Part shown: piece by piece, positions 47,917-55,375 of the stretch
How the letters are laid out: the number at the start of each line of letters is the position of its first letter
Numbering within the stretch: position 1 is the stretch's first letter
Source: Candidatus Rhodoferax mariagerensis
Lineage (GTDB): Bacteria > Pseudomonadota > Gammaproteobacteria > Burkholderiales > Burkholderiaceae_C
DNA length: 64,000 bases
Direction of reading: 5' to 3'
Assembly: GCA_016719055.1 (NCBI GenBank)
Contig: JADKAW010000048.1
Location: 28,717 to 92,716 of the forward strand
Program-made: the position numbers and the translations under genes
The notes under the pieces: generated by a model
Database searches by the model: none
Seen by the model: the letters and a program-made list of their open reading frames with translations, nothing else
What the model was told of the DNA's origin: nothing

Positions 47917-50795
47917 CAGAGCAACTCCTTGAGGTTGATCACCATCAGCACTGAGCCGTCGCCCATCAGCGCCGAGCCTGAATAGGCCCGCAGGCTGCTC
48001 AGCACACCCAGTAGCGGCTTCAGGATGATGTCGGCCGTGCCGTGAAATTCATCGACCAGCAGGCCGACGTTGTCGTCGCCCACACGCACCACCAGCGTGG
48101 CCAGTTCATCGTTGTCATTGGTCAACGGGGGTGCTGCCAACCCCAACAAAGCATTGAGCGACAGCAGCGGCACAATGCGCCCGCGCAATACGGTGGCCTG
48201 GCGTTGCTTGATCAGGCGCACGTTGGCACTGGGGACGCGCACGGTTTCTACCACCATGTCCATCGGCACGCCAAACATCTGTCCGTCAGACGCAATCGTC
48301 ATCACGTTGGTCACCGCCATCGACAGCGGCAACGACAGGCGCAGTGTGGTGCCCTGGCCCCGGGCGCTACTGAGCACAATACTGCCGTTGACGCGCTCCA
48401 CCGCAGTGCGCACCACGTCCATGCCAACACCCCGGCCCGACAGATCTGACACCACCTCGGCAGTGGAAAAGCCCGCTGCAAATACCAGGTTGATGGCCTC
48501 TTGGTCGGTGATGCGCTCCAGCGTGGTCTCGTCAATCAGACCCTTTTGGTAAGCCTTTTGCTTGATGACGGCCGGGTCAATGCCTTTGCCGTCGTCGCTG
48601 ATCTCGATCACGACCCGGTCAGACTCTTGCTTAGCTACAATTTTTAGAGTACCCAGCGCAGGCTTGCCAAGGGCTACACGCACATTTGGCATCTCAAGCC
48701 CGTGGTCCAGGCTGTTGCGAACGATGTGAATCAGCGGGTCACCGAGTGATTCGATGATATTTTTGTCAGCGGCGGTTTCCTGGCCTTCCAGCACCAGGTT
48801 GACTTCTTTGCCCAGCTTGCGCGAGATGTCGCGCACCAAGCGCGGAAAGCGCTGGAACACAAACGACACCGGCATCATGCGCACCTGCATGATGGCATCC
48901 TGCATTTCTTCAGAAATGCGGTTGATCACCGCGTATTGCGCCTTGATTTCGCGTGACAGTTCGCGCACGCCAAACACCGTCTCGGCCCGGTTGGCCAGGT
49001 AAGGAATGGCGTTTTTAGCCACCACCATTTCCCCAATCAGGTTCATCAGTCGGTCTACCTTGACCTGATCGACCTTGAGCGTTTTGGCGTTGTGGGCGTC
49101 GTCGGCGCGACGGTTCATGCGCAGGTCCAATTCGGGCGGCTCGGCTGCAGCTGGCTCTTTGGCGGGCGTGGGCTGGCCAGACGGCGCAGACGCTGCGACG
49201 GGCTGACCAATGGTTTTACTCCCTCCCCCGCTGGGGGAGGGCAGGGGTGGGGGCTGGTGCTCAGGCACATTCGTTTGAAACGCACCCGTGGAAAGCGTTG
49301 CGGCGTTGGCCGGGCCGGCCCCATCGTCTGGCGCAAACGCCTGGTCCAGCCATTGCGCCAGCGGGGCCGCCGTGTTGGCCCGCAACGCAGCGTCAGCGGC
49401 GGTGTTGAGCGTGGCTTCTTCTGCCTGGCGACCACTGGCGCGCAGGCAGCCTAGCAGCGAGGCCTGCGCCGCTTTGATGCGCCCGCCCAGCCACGCCGCA
49501 TCATCGGGCAGGGCCAGCACTTCGCGCTGCACCGCCAGCACATCCGCAATGGCTTGCGACTGCAGGTTGACAGGTGCATGGGCCAGAGCAGTGGTTGGTG
49601 GCGCTGGCACAGCCGAAGCCAGATCAGGGACTTGATTTGCTACGCTAAACGGAGCTACTTGCACTTGATTAGTAAGGGCTAGAGACCAATTTGGCACTGA
49701 AAGTGTACGCAGCGACTCGATCAGCGTGCGTACAGCGGGCAGGTTGACTGGCGATGCCTCCAGAAACGCCGAAACCCAGCGTAAGTCAGACGACAACCAC
49801 AAAGCACTGTTGGACAACTCCAGCATGCTGCGGACCGCACGGCCTAGGCCGGTGAAATCGTCACGCTCCAGAAACCCCAAGGCGTCGGCCACAAAGTCTT
49901 CGTAAACCGGGCCGCCGTTGGGGTCGCCTTGTGGCAAGGCCAGCGCCAGCGCAGGCACTTCCAGAATCTGGATCTGGTCAGGCACGTACCGGTAATGCTG
50001 CTCAATGTCGTCTCGGCTGGCGGCGGCCAGCAGGTCAAAGTCAAGCATGCAGCGGTAGGCGTCCAGCTCGGCCAACTTGGGCCACGGCGAACGTGCGACC
50101 ATGCCGCCCCACAGCCTGCCAGGGGTCAGTTTGGCCTGGTGCAGCGGGTCTTCACCCTGAAAAAAGCACTCTTCAGACGGCTGGTAATACACCCAGTACA
50201 AAGAGCTACCCGCCTGCGCCTGCTGCCAGGCGGCCAGCCGAATGGCTTCGGGGATGCGGGCCAGTGCCGTGGGGTTGGTTTGCAGGGCGCGGGTGTGCGG
50301 CACAGCGCCCTTACCCCTGCCCTCTCCCAGAGGGAGAGGGTGAAAGTTGCCGGTAGCGCTTGCTGCGCTTGCGTTATCAGCTATATTTTTTGAATCATCT
50401 GCAGGATTGGCGCTGATGATCAAGGCGCGCAGGCTGCGCGCCAGCCGGGCGGCATCGGCTGCCAGGCCTGCGGGCATCGGCCGCTCGGCCTCGATGTCGT
50501 CGCACAGCATGCCGACGAAGTCCATGGCATCTAGCAGATGATCGGCCAGCGCTTGCGAGTAATGCACGCGTTCATTTCGCACCGCGTCCATCAGGTCTTC
50601 GCCGGCGTGCAACACGCGGGTCATCTCGGGAAATTCAAACAGCCCGCTATTGCCCTTGAGCGTGTGCACCAGACGGAACAGTTGCGTCATCAGCTCCTGA
50701 TCTTCGGGCGCGTCTTCAAGCTGCATCAGCTTTTCGCCAATGCCCTGCAGTGCCTCACGCGATTCGCTTAAAAATTGCTCCAGCAAGGCATTCAT
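47916..50795 (-). CDS. cheA: Chemotaxis histidine kinase CheA
   Basis: This cytoplasmic 959-residue kinase autophosphorylates at the Hpt domain (1-105; His44 in VHTLKGNSGLF). A long variable stretch (about 130-545) has no clear CheY-binding P2. Dimerisation (about 590-650), ATPase (about 655-810; NSLDHGLE, SDDGKGI, GRGVGMDVV) and CheW-like (about 815-959) domains follow. E. coli CheA has 654 residues; the excess is linker. Three repeats are embedded in that linker: GC-rich palindromes at 50320-50340 and 49221-49241, and a 40-nt repeat at 49653-49692, all read in frame. Its start overlaps the preceding receiver gene by 4 bp. Confidence 0.95.
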   Translation of the reverse strand: MNALLEQFLSESREALQGIGEKLMQLEDAPEDQELMTQLFRLVHTLKGNSGLFEFPEMTRVLHAGEDLMDAVRNERVHYSQALADHLLDAMDFVGMLCDDIEAERPMPAGLAADAARLARSLRALIISANPADDSKNIADNASAASATGNFHPLPLGEGRGKGAVPHTRALQTNPTALARIPEAIRLAAWQQAQAGSSLYWVYYQPSEECFFQGEDPLHQAKLTPGRLWGGMVARSPWPKLAELDAYRCMLDFDLLAAASRDDIEQHYRYVPDQIQILEVPALALALPQGDPNGGPVYEDFVADALGFLERDDFTGLGRAVRSMLELSNSALWLSSDLRWVSAFLEASPVNLPAVRTLIESLRTLSVPNWSLALTNQVQVAPFSVANQVPDLASAVPAPPTTALAHAPVNLQSQAIADVLAVQREVLALPDDAAWLGGRIKAAQASLLGCLRASGRQAEEATLNTAADAALRANTAAPLAQWLDQAFAPDDGAGPANAATLSTGAFQTNVPEHQPPPLPSPSGGGSKTIGQPVAASAPSGQPTPAKEPAAAEPPELDLRMNRRADDAHNAKTLKVDQVKVDRLMNLIGEMVVAKNAIPYLANRAETVFGVRELSREIKAQYAVINRISEEMQDAIMQVRMMPVSFVFQRFPRLVRDISRKLGKEVNLVLEGQETAADKNIIESLGDPLIHIVRNSLDHGLEMPNVRVALGKPALGTLKIVAKQESDRVVIEISDDGKGIDPAVIKQKAYQKGLIDETTLERITDQEAINLVFAAGFSTAEVVSDLSGRGVGMDVVRTAVERVNGSIVLSSARGQGTTLRLSLPLSMAVTNVMTIASDGQMFGVPMDMVVETVRVPSANVRLIKQRQATVLRGRIVPLLSLNALLGLAAPPLTNDNDELATLVVRVGDDNVGLLVDEFHGTADIILKPLLGVLSSLRAYSGSALMGDGSVLMVINLKELL
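49221..49241. repeat. GC-rich palindromic repeat inside cheA, copy 1
   Basis: CCCTCCCCC/GGGGGAGGG arms around GCT form a 21-bp palindrome, followed by GCAGGGGTGGGGGCTGG. It encodes PLPSPSGGG in CheA. It is the same type of element as the one at 50320. Confidence 0.75.
49653..49692 (+). repeat. 40-nt dispersed repeat, copy 7 (inside cheA)
   Basis: It begins AGCTACTTGCACTTG, has AGTAAGGGCTAGAGACC and ends AATTT. It is read on the opposite strand as part of the CheA linker (NWSLALTNQVQVA), without breaking the frame. Confidence 0.85.
50320..50340. repeat. GC-rich palindromic repeat inside cheA, copy 2
   Basis: CCCTCTCCC and GGGAGAGGG with centre AGA form a perfect 21-bp hairpin, preceded by TTACCCCTGC as in the widespread intergenic palindromes of many proteobacteria. 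It encodes HPLPLGEGRGKG in the CheA linker. Confidence 0.8.
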
Positions 50796-51163
50796 GGTGT
50801 CGCATCCCCAAGCAACAGGATAATCGACGCCAGCAGTTGCTCTGGCTGTATCGGCTTGACCAGGTACAAGTTAGCTCCTGCCGCATAGGCGCGCTTGCGG
50901 TCATCAGCAGACGCCTCAGTAGAGATCATGATGGCCGGGGCCTGCGCCACGTCCTGACTGCGCAGCTCGCGCAAAAAACCATAACCGTCAAGTTTGGGCA
51001 TGTTGACATCCACCAGATACAAGTCAAACCGCGCTTGCAGCGCCTTCTCCAACGCTTCCATGCCATTGATGGCTTCATCGACTGCGTAGCCAGCCGTTTG
51101 CAAGATATTGCGGTGGTACATCCGCACGGTGGCCGCGTCGTCAATGATCAGTATCCTTTTCAT
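50792..51163 (-). CDS. CheY-like single-domain response regulator
   Basis: This 123-residue receiver has Asp8-Asp9 in ILIIDDA, phospho-acceptor Asp52 in YLVDVNMPKLDG, the Ser/Thr switch in IMISTEAS and Lys in YLVKPIQPEQ. I start it at ATG 51163, where the receiver begins and a GGAGTG element lies about 8 nt upstream; the longer frame runs into cheR. It sits between cheR (5-bp gap) and cheA (4-bp overlap), the classic place of the CheY served by that kinase. Three free receivers in one operon suggest branched output or a phosphate sink. Confidence 0.92.
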   Translation of the reverse strand: MKRILIIDDAATVRMYHRNILQTAGYAVDEAINGMEALEKALQARFDLYLVDVNMPKLDGYGFLRELRSQDVAQAPAIMISTEASADDRKRAYAAGANLYLVKPIQPEQLLASIILLLGDATP

Positions 51164-51168
51164 GCTTG

Positions 51169-52005
51169 TCACTCCGTGGGCTTCTGGTAGACGATGGCCT
51201 GCGGGAACTTGACCACCTTGTACAGCGAAGAAATGCGGCTCATCGACTCTGAATGCCCCAGGCATATGAAGCCGCCCGGCTTGAGTGCGTCGTAAAAGGT
51301 TTCGGCAGCGGTCTTGCGCGACAGGTCATCAAAATAAATCAGCAGGTTGCGGCAAAACACCACGTCAAAGTTTCGGTAGGGTCGGGTGTCGGCGGGCTCT
51401 GACAGGTTGATCCGGGTGAACTCCACCGCACCCCGCAGGTCGTCGCTGATCTGGTAGCCGTCGCGGGACCTGCGAAAGTACTTTTGCAAAAGTGGCAAGG
51501 GCAACTGCCCGATCGAGCGGTCCGAGTACAGGCCGCGTCTGGCCTGGGCCAGGATGGTGGTGTCAATGTCGGAGGCGATAATTTCCACGTCAAAGTTGTG
51601 AATGTCTGCCCAACGCTCCAGCAGATAAATGGCAATCGAATACGGTTCCTCACCCGAGGAGGACGGAATCACCCAGATGCGCAAGGTGGTCCGGTCGCGC
51701 TTACGCTCCACCAGATGCGGCAAGATCGAGTCGACAAGGCACTTGAACTGGTATTCCTCACGGAAAAAATAGGTTTCGTTGACCGTCATCAGGTTGGTCA
51801 GCACCTGCAACTCTTCGCCAGAAGCCTGAAAGCGCAGCATGGTGAAGTAGCTTCTGAACGTGGCGTTGTTGGTGGCTTCCATGCGATCGAGCAGTCGCTT
51901 GTCAACAAAATAGCGCTTCGAGACCTCAAACTGAATGCCGGTCTTGCGGTAAAAATACTCCCGGAACTTGTGGAAGTCTTCCTCGGAGATGCTGGGAGCG
52001 GGCAT
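51169..52005 (-). CDS. cheR: Chemoreceptor methyltransferase CheR
   Basis: This 278-residue S-adenosylmethionine-dependent enzyme methylates glutamates of receptors. The N-terminal helical domain (about 1-75) begins FHKFREYFYRKTGIQ. The catalytic domain has FFREEYQFKCLV, RIWVIPSSSGEEPYSIAIYL (the methyl-donor loop, normally SAASSTGEEPYS), IIASDIDTTILAQARRGLY and VVFCRNLLIYFD. The VIPSSS form replaces the usual AAGCSTG and is a small departure from the standard, but the GEEPYS core is kept. It lies between the HEAT-repeat gene and a CheY gene. CheB further upstream would reverse its action. Confidence 0.94.
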   Translation of the reverse strand: MPAPSISEEDFHKFREYFYRKTGIQFEVSKRYFVDKRLLDRMEATNNATFRSYFTMLRFQASGEELQVLTNLMTVNETYFFREEYQFKCLVDSILPHLVERKRDRTTLRIWVIPSSSGEEPYSIAIYLLERWADIHNFDVEIIASDIDTTILAQARRGLYSDRSIGQLPLPLLQKYFRRSRDGYQISDDLRGAVEFTRINLSEPADTRPYRNFDVVFCRNLLIYFDDLSRKTAAETFYDALKPGGFICLGHSESMSRISSLYKVVKFPQAIVYQKPTE

Positions 52006-52013
52006 AAAGGGTT

Positions 52014-52634
52014 TCAGTCTTGCTGAATTCGTTTGATCGCCAGATCCGCCGCAAATGCCATATAGGCCTGGCCGGCAAAGCGGGCTTTGAGCTGGCGCAG
52101 CGAGTCCAGCGCGGCCGCTGATCCGACCTCGCCCAGCAGGTCAACCGCCGTGGCACAGACGTTGATGTGCGGGTCGCGCTCAATCACCTCACGCAGCCAC
52201 AACTCCACATCGGGGTGTTTAAGCGATTCCAGAATGTTCACCGCAAAAATGCGCAGGTCGCTGTCGGGATCGGCCAGCAGGTCACGCATGATGGGTGCTA
52301 CCGCGTCGGGCAAGAGCTTCATCGCCTCGATGGCTTCGTTGCGCAGCGCAGCATCATCACTGCGCATGCACTGAACCAGGCCGGCTACGGCGACAGCATC
52401 ACCCAAACGGGTCAGCGTCGTCAAAATGACTTCACGCACGGAAGCATCCGGTTCCTCACCCAGACGTGCCACCAACGCGCCTGAGCTGTCCGGACAGTCC
52501 GCCAGGTCGCGCGCTGCCCAGCGCCGGGTGACTGCGCTGGGGTTGTTCAGGCTGATCACCAGGCTGGCACAGTCGCGCTCGAGCTCGCGCGCTGGGGCGG
52601 CATCAGGTGAACGCTGGGGCTTGATCAGGGGCAT
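52014..52634 (-). CDS. HEAT-repeat protein of the chemosensory operon
   Basis: This 206-residue protein is made of four or five HEAT/PBS-lyase-like helical repeats, recognised by recurring DASVREVILTTLTRLGD, DAALRNEAIEAMKLLPD, DSDLRIFAVNILESLK and DPHINVCATAVDLLGEVG at about 32-residue spacing. The fold is a protein-binding scaffold with no catalytic motif. HEAT-repeat proteins are known partners in some alternative chemosensory clusters. It lies between cheB and cheR with gaps of 24 and 8 bp. Its role is probably assembly or adaptation, which is an inference. Confidence 0.88.
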   Translation of the reverse strand: MPLIKPQRSPDAAPARELERDCASLVISLNNPSAVTRRWAARDLADCPDSSGALVARLGEEPDASVREVILTTLTRLGDAVAVAGLVQCMRSDDAALRNEAIEAMKLLPDAVAPIMRDLLADPDSDLRIFAVNILESLKHPDVELWLREVIERDPHINVCATAVDLLGEVGSAAALDSLRQLKARFAGQAYMAFAADLAIKRIQQD

Positions 52635-52658
52635 GCTGAAACTCCTTATCCATCCAAC

Positions 52659-53777
52659 TTAGCCACGTGAGGCCCAGGCCTTGACCTGGGTTGCCACTTT
52701 GTCCAGCGGCACCACCAGCGAAGCCCCACCTTTTTCAATCAGCACCGCCGGCATGCCAAACACCACCGCTGTTTCTTCCGACTCGGCGATGGTGCGGCCA
52801 CCCGCTCGTTTGATGGCGGCAAAGCCGTCGGCGCCGTCAAAACCCATGCCAGTCAGCATCACCGCCACCAGATTGCCAGGTTTCACGTGTTCCAGGGCGC
52901 TGCGTGCCAGCAACTCTACCGAGGGGTGCCACAGGTGCTCTGACGACTCGGGTTTCGGCAAAACGGTCAGCACGCTGCCACGACGGGTCAGCACCATGTC
53001 GGCACCGCCCTTGCCGATGTAGATCGTGCCCACTTGCACCGCCATGGGTCGCACGGCTTCAACCACCGAGAGTTCACACAAGCCATCGAGCCGGACCGAA
53101 AAAGGCCCGGTAAAACTGCTGGGCATGTGCTGTGCCACCAGCACCGGCCATGGGAAATTGGCCGGCAAGGCTGGCAGCACTTGCTCCAGCGCGCGCGGCC
53201 CTCCAGTCGATACACCAATGATCAGCAGCCCCTCGCTGCCCACGGCAGGCGTTGCGGCTGAGGCGCGCTGCGCGCTTTCCCGCTCGTCAATCAGGCGCTG
53301 GCGCAGGCCCTGCGCCGACCCGGCGGGTTTGGTTGCAGGCTGACCGACAGCTTTGGCCACCGGGGTCGCGCGGCTCTTGCCAATTTTGGCGCGCGCCGCA
53401 GCACGCACCTTGGCCAGCAGATCAGGCGCAACCTGGTCCAGCGTGAGCGAAATGGTGCCGCCGGGCTTGGCCACATAGTCCACCGCGCCCAGATTGAGCG
53501 CCTCAAAGGTGGCCAGCGCGCCTTTTTCGGTCAGCGACGACAGCATCACCACGGGCACCGGCCGCTCGGCCATGATCAATGAGAGGGCGGTGATGCCGTC
53601 CATTTCGGGCATGTTGATGTCGAGCGTGACCACATCGGGCTGAAACTGGCGGTTTTCATCGACCGCTTCCTTGCCGTTCCGGGCCTGACGAATCTCAAAG
53701 TCGCCCTCGGCCTGAAACAGCAGCGTGAGTTGGCGGCGCATCAGCGCCGAGTCGTCAACAATCAGCAGCTTGATCAT
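52659..53777 (-). CDS. cheB: Chemotaxis methylesterase/glutamine deamidase CheB
   Basis: This 372-residue enzyme has an N-terminal receiver (Asp53 in VTLDINMPEMDG) and a C-terminal methylesterase with the catalytic triad Ser190 in GVSTGGP, His217 in AQHMPSSFTGPF and Asp314 in TGMGFDGADG. Phosphorylation by CheA activates it to demethylate receptors. The start is set at ATG 53777, where the receiver begins; the longer frame has no support. A linker of about 45 residues (about 135-180), rich in Ala, Pro and Lys, is longer than in enteric CheB. It follows the triple-CheW gene by 25 bp. Confidence 0.95.
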   Translation of the reverse strand: MIKLLIVDDSALMRRQLTLLFQAEGDFEIRQARNGKEAVDENRQFQPDVVTLDINMPEMDGITALSLIMAERPVPVVMLSSLTEKGALATFEALNLGAVDYVAKPGGTISLTLDQVAPDLLAKVRAAARAKIGKSRATPVAKAVGQPATKPAGSAQGLRQRLIDERESAQRASAATPAVGSEGLLIIGVSTGGPRALEQVLPALPANFPWPVLVAQHMPSSFTGPFSVRLDGLCELSVVEAVRPMAVQVGTIYIGKGGADMVLTRRGSVLTVLPKPESSEHLWHPSVELLARSALEHVKPGNLVAVMLTGMGFDGADGFAAIKRAGGRTIAESEETAVVFGMPAVLIEKGGASLVVPLDKVATQVKAWASRG

Positions 53778-53802
53778 ATTTCGCGTCGCCCCCGGTACCC
53801 CT

Positions 53803-55359
53803 TCAAGCCGCCAGCGTGGCCATGCTGGCAAGTTCACCTTCGCCGAGCAGATGGCTCGGGTCGATCAACTGCAGCATGCGTTTTTGCTTTTCCAGGTTGG
53901 CCATGCGTGCCAGCAGCGTGGATTGCTCGGCCGACAGGCTGGGTGCAGGCTCGATGGCGTGGCGCGGCACCTTCAGCACCTCGGCCACTGCATCCACAAT
54001 AAATCCGGTACGCACGCCACGAATCAGCAGCACCACAATACGTTGGCCGTCGTTGCGGGCAATGGTGGCCAGGCCCAGGCGGCGGCGCAGGCACACCACC
54101 GGCAGCACACTGCCGCGCAGGTTGATCACACCTTCGACCGAGGCGGGCGCTTTGGGTACATGGGTGAGTTTTTCGGGCACGCGCACAATTTCCTGCACGC
54201 TGTCAATCGGCACGCCAAACTCTTCGGCGCCGAGGCGGAAAACCACCACTTGCTCGTCATCGCCGCTGGTGTCGTGGCTGGATTGGGTGCCAGCAGGGGT
54301 GTCGGTGCTTGCGCTCACGGTGGTCAAGGCCTCTTTGATGGCGGAGTGGCTAAAAAGGTTGGCGGTGGAAACAATCGACACCAGGCGCTGGCCCTTGTCA
54401 AGGCGGCAGATGTCGGTGATGTCGGTCATGTCGCCGTCGCGTGCCAGCAGGGTGGGCATGGGCTCGACATCGCGGCGCGCCACGCGCAGCACCTCGTTGA
54501 CGCTGTCAACCACAATGCCCACCGAGGCCCCGCCAATGGCCACCACCACAATGCGGCTTTGCTCGCTGGCATCCTGTTCGGCCAGGCTGAACATGCGCCG
54601 CAGCGCCACCAGCGGCAGCAGCCGGTTGCGCAAGGTCATCACCCCCAAAACATGGCTTTGGGCATGTGGCACCTGCACTACCTGCTCTGGTATTTGAACA
54701 ATCTCCTGCACGTCTTCAATGGCAATGGCGTACTCTTGGCCTGCCACGTCAAAACTCACCAAATGCAGTTCGGCATCTATGGCGCGCACTGTGTCGTCCG
54801 CTGCGGCGCGCACCATGCCCTTGGCAGTGACTGTGCCCTGGGCACGACTGATGGCCGCAATCTGGGCAAATTCCTGGGCAATGAGTTTTTCGAAGTTCAG
54901 CACCATCACCATGGCGTGACCGCCAATGTCCTTGATCAGGCCGGTCAGCAGCTCGGTGTTGACGGTGCCGCTGATGCCTTGCACGCCTTCGATCTTGCTG
55001 GCCTCCACCCCCACTACGCTGGCAACACGGTCCACTACAAAACCCAACGGTTGACCCAGGTCAATCACCACCGCGCGTGAGGCATCGTCAGACTCACGTT
55101 CGGTAAAACCCAGCGCGCGGCGCAGCGACACAATCGGCAGCACCTTGCCACGCAGGTTGGCCAGGCCTTCAAGGGTCGGTGGTGACAGCGGCACCCGCAC
55201 CACGCTTGGCACTCGGATGATCTCTTGTACCGGGGCCATTTCGACTGCAAAGACTTCATCGCCAGCCACAAAGGTCACATATTGGCGCGTGTCCGACGAC
55301 TGGGTGACAACATTGTCTTCACCCGGCGCGGACCGCTCAACTGAGGTTTCGCTTGTCAT
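53803..55359 (-). CDS. cheW: Triple-domain CheW coupling protein
   Basis: This 518-residue protein consists of three CheW domains in tandem (about 22-165, 195-340 and 368-505) joined by short linkers. Each opens with a variant of the CheW start and contains the receptor-binding block (VPLSPPTLEGLANLRGKVLP, then VPHAQSHVLGVMTLRNRLLP, then VPKAPASVEGVINLRGSVLP). Ordinary CheW has one domain of about 165 residues. Multi-domain forms may bridge several receptors or CheA units and so change array geometry. It lies between the soluble MCP gene (16-bp gap) and cheB, and no other CheW is in the window. Confidence 0.94.
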   Translation of the reverse strand: MTSETSVERSAPGEDNVVTQSSDTRQYVTFVAGDEVFAVEMAPVQEIIRVPSVVRVPLSPPTLEGLANLRGKVLPIVSLRRALGFTERESDDASRAVVIDLGQPLGFVVDRVASVVGVEASKIEGVQGISGTVNTELLTGLIKDIGGHAMVMVLNFEKLIAQEFAQIAAISRAQGTVTAKGMVRAAADDTVRAIDAELHLVSFDVAGQEYAIAIEDVQEIVQIPEQVVQVPHAQSHVLGVMTLRNRLLPLVALRRMFSLAEQDASEQSRIVVVAIGGASVGIVVDSVNEVLRVARRDVEPMPTLLARDGDMTDITDICRLDKGQRLVSIVSTANLFSHSAIKEALTTVSASTDTPAGTQSSHDTSGDDEQVVVFRLGAEEFGVPIDSVQEIVRVPEKLTHVPKAPASVEGVINLRGSVLPVVCLRRRLGLATIARNDGQRIVVLLIRGVRTGFIVDAVAEVLKVPRHAIEPAPSLSAEQSTLLARMANLEKQKRMLQLIDPSHLLGEGELASMATLAA

Positions 55360-55375
55360 TTTGGATGGCCCTCAC

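Noticed and set aside
48632..48690. Possible tenth copy of the 40-nt repeat in the cheA ATPase region (AGCTA...AAGGGCTA)
   Set aside because: A 15-nt insertion is needed and the codons encode conserved ATPase sequence (NVRVALGKPALGTL), so chance similarity is more likely.
53725..55080. 451-codon plus-strand ORF opposite the triple CheW gene
   Set aside because: Very high His/Gln content is typical of an antisense shadow.
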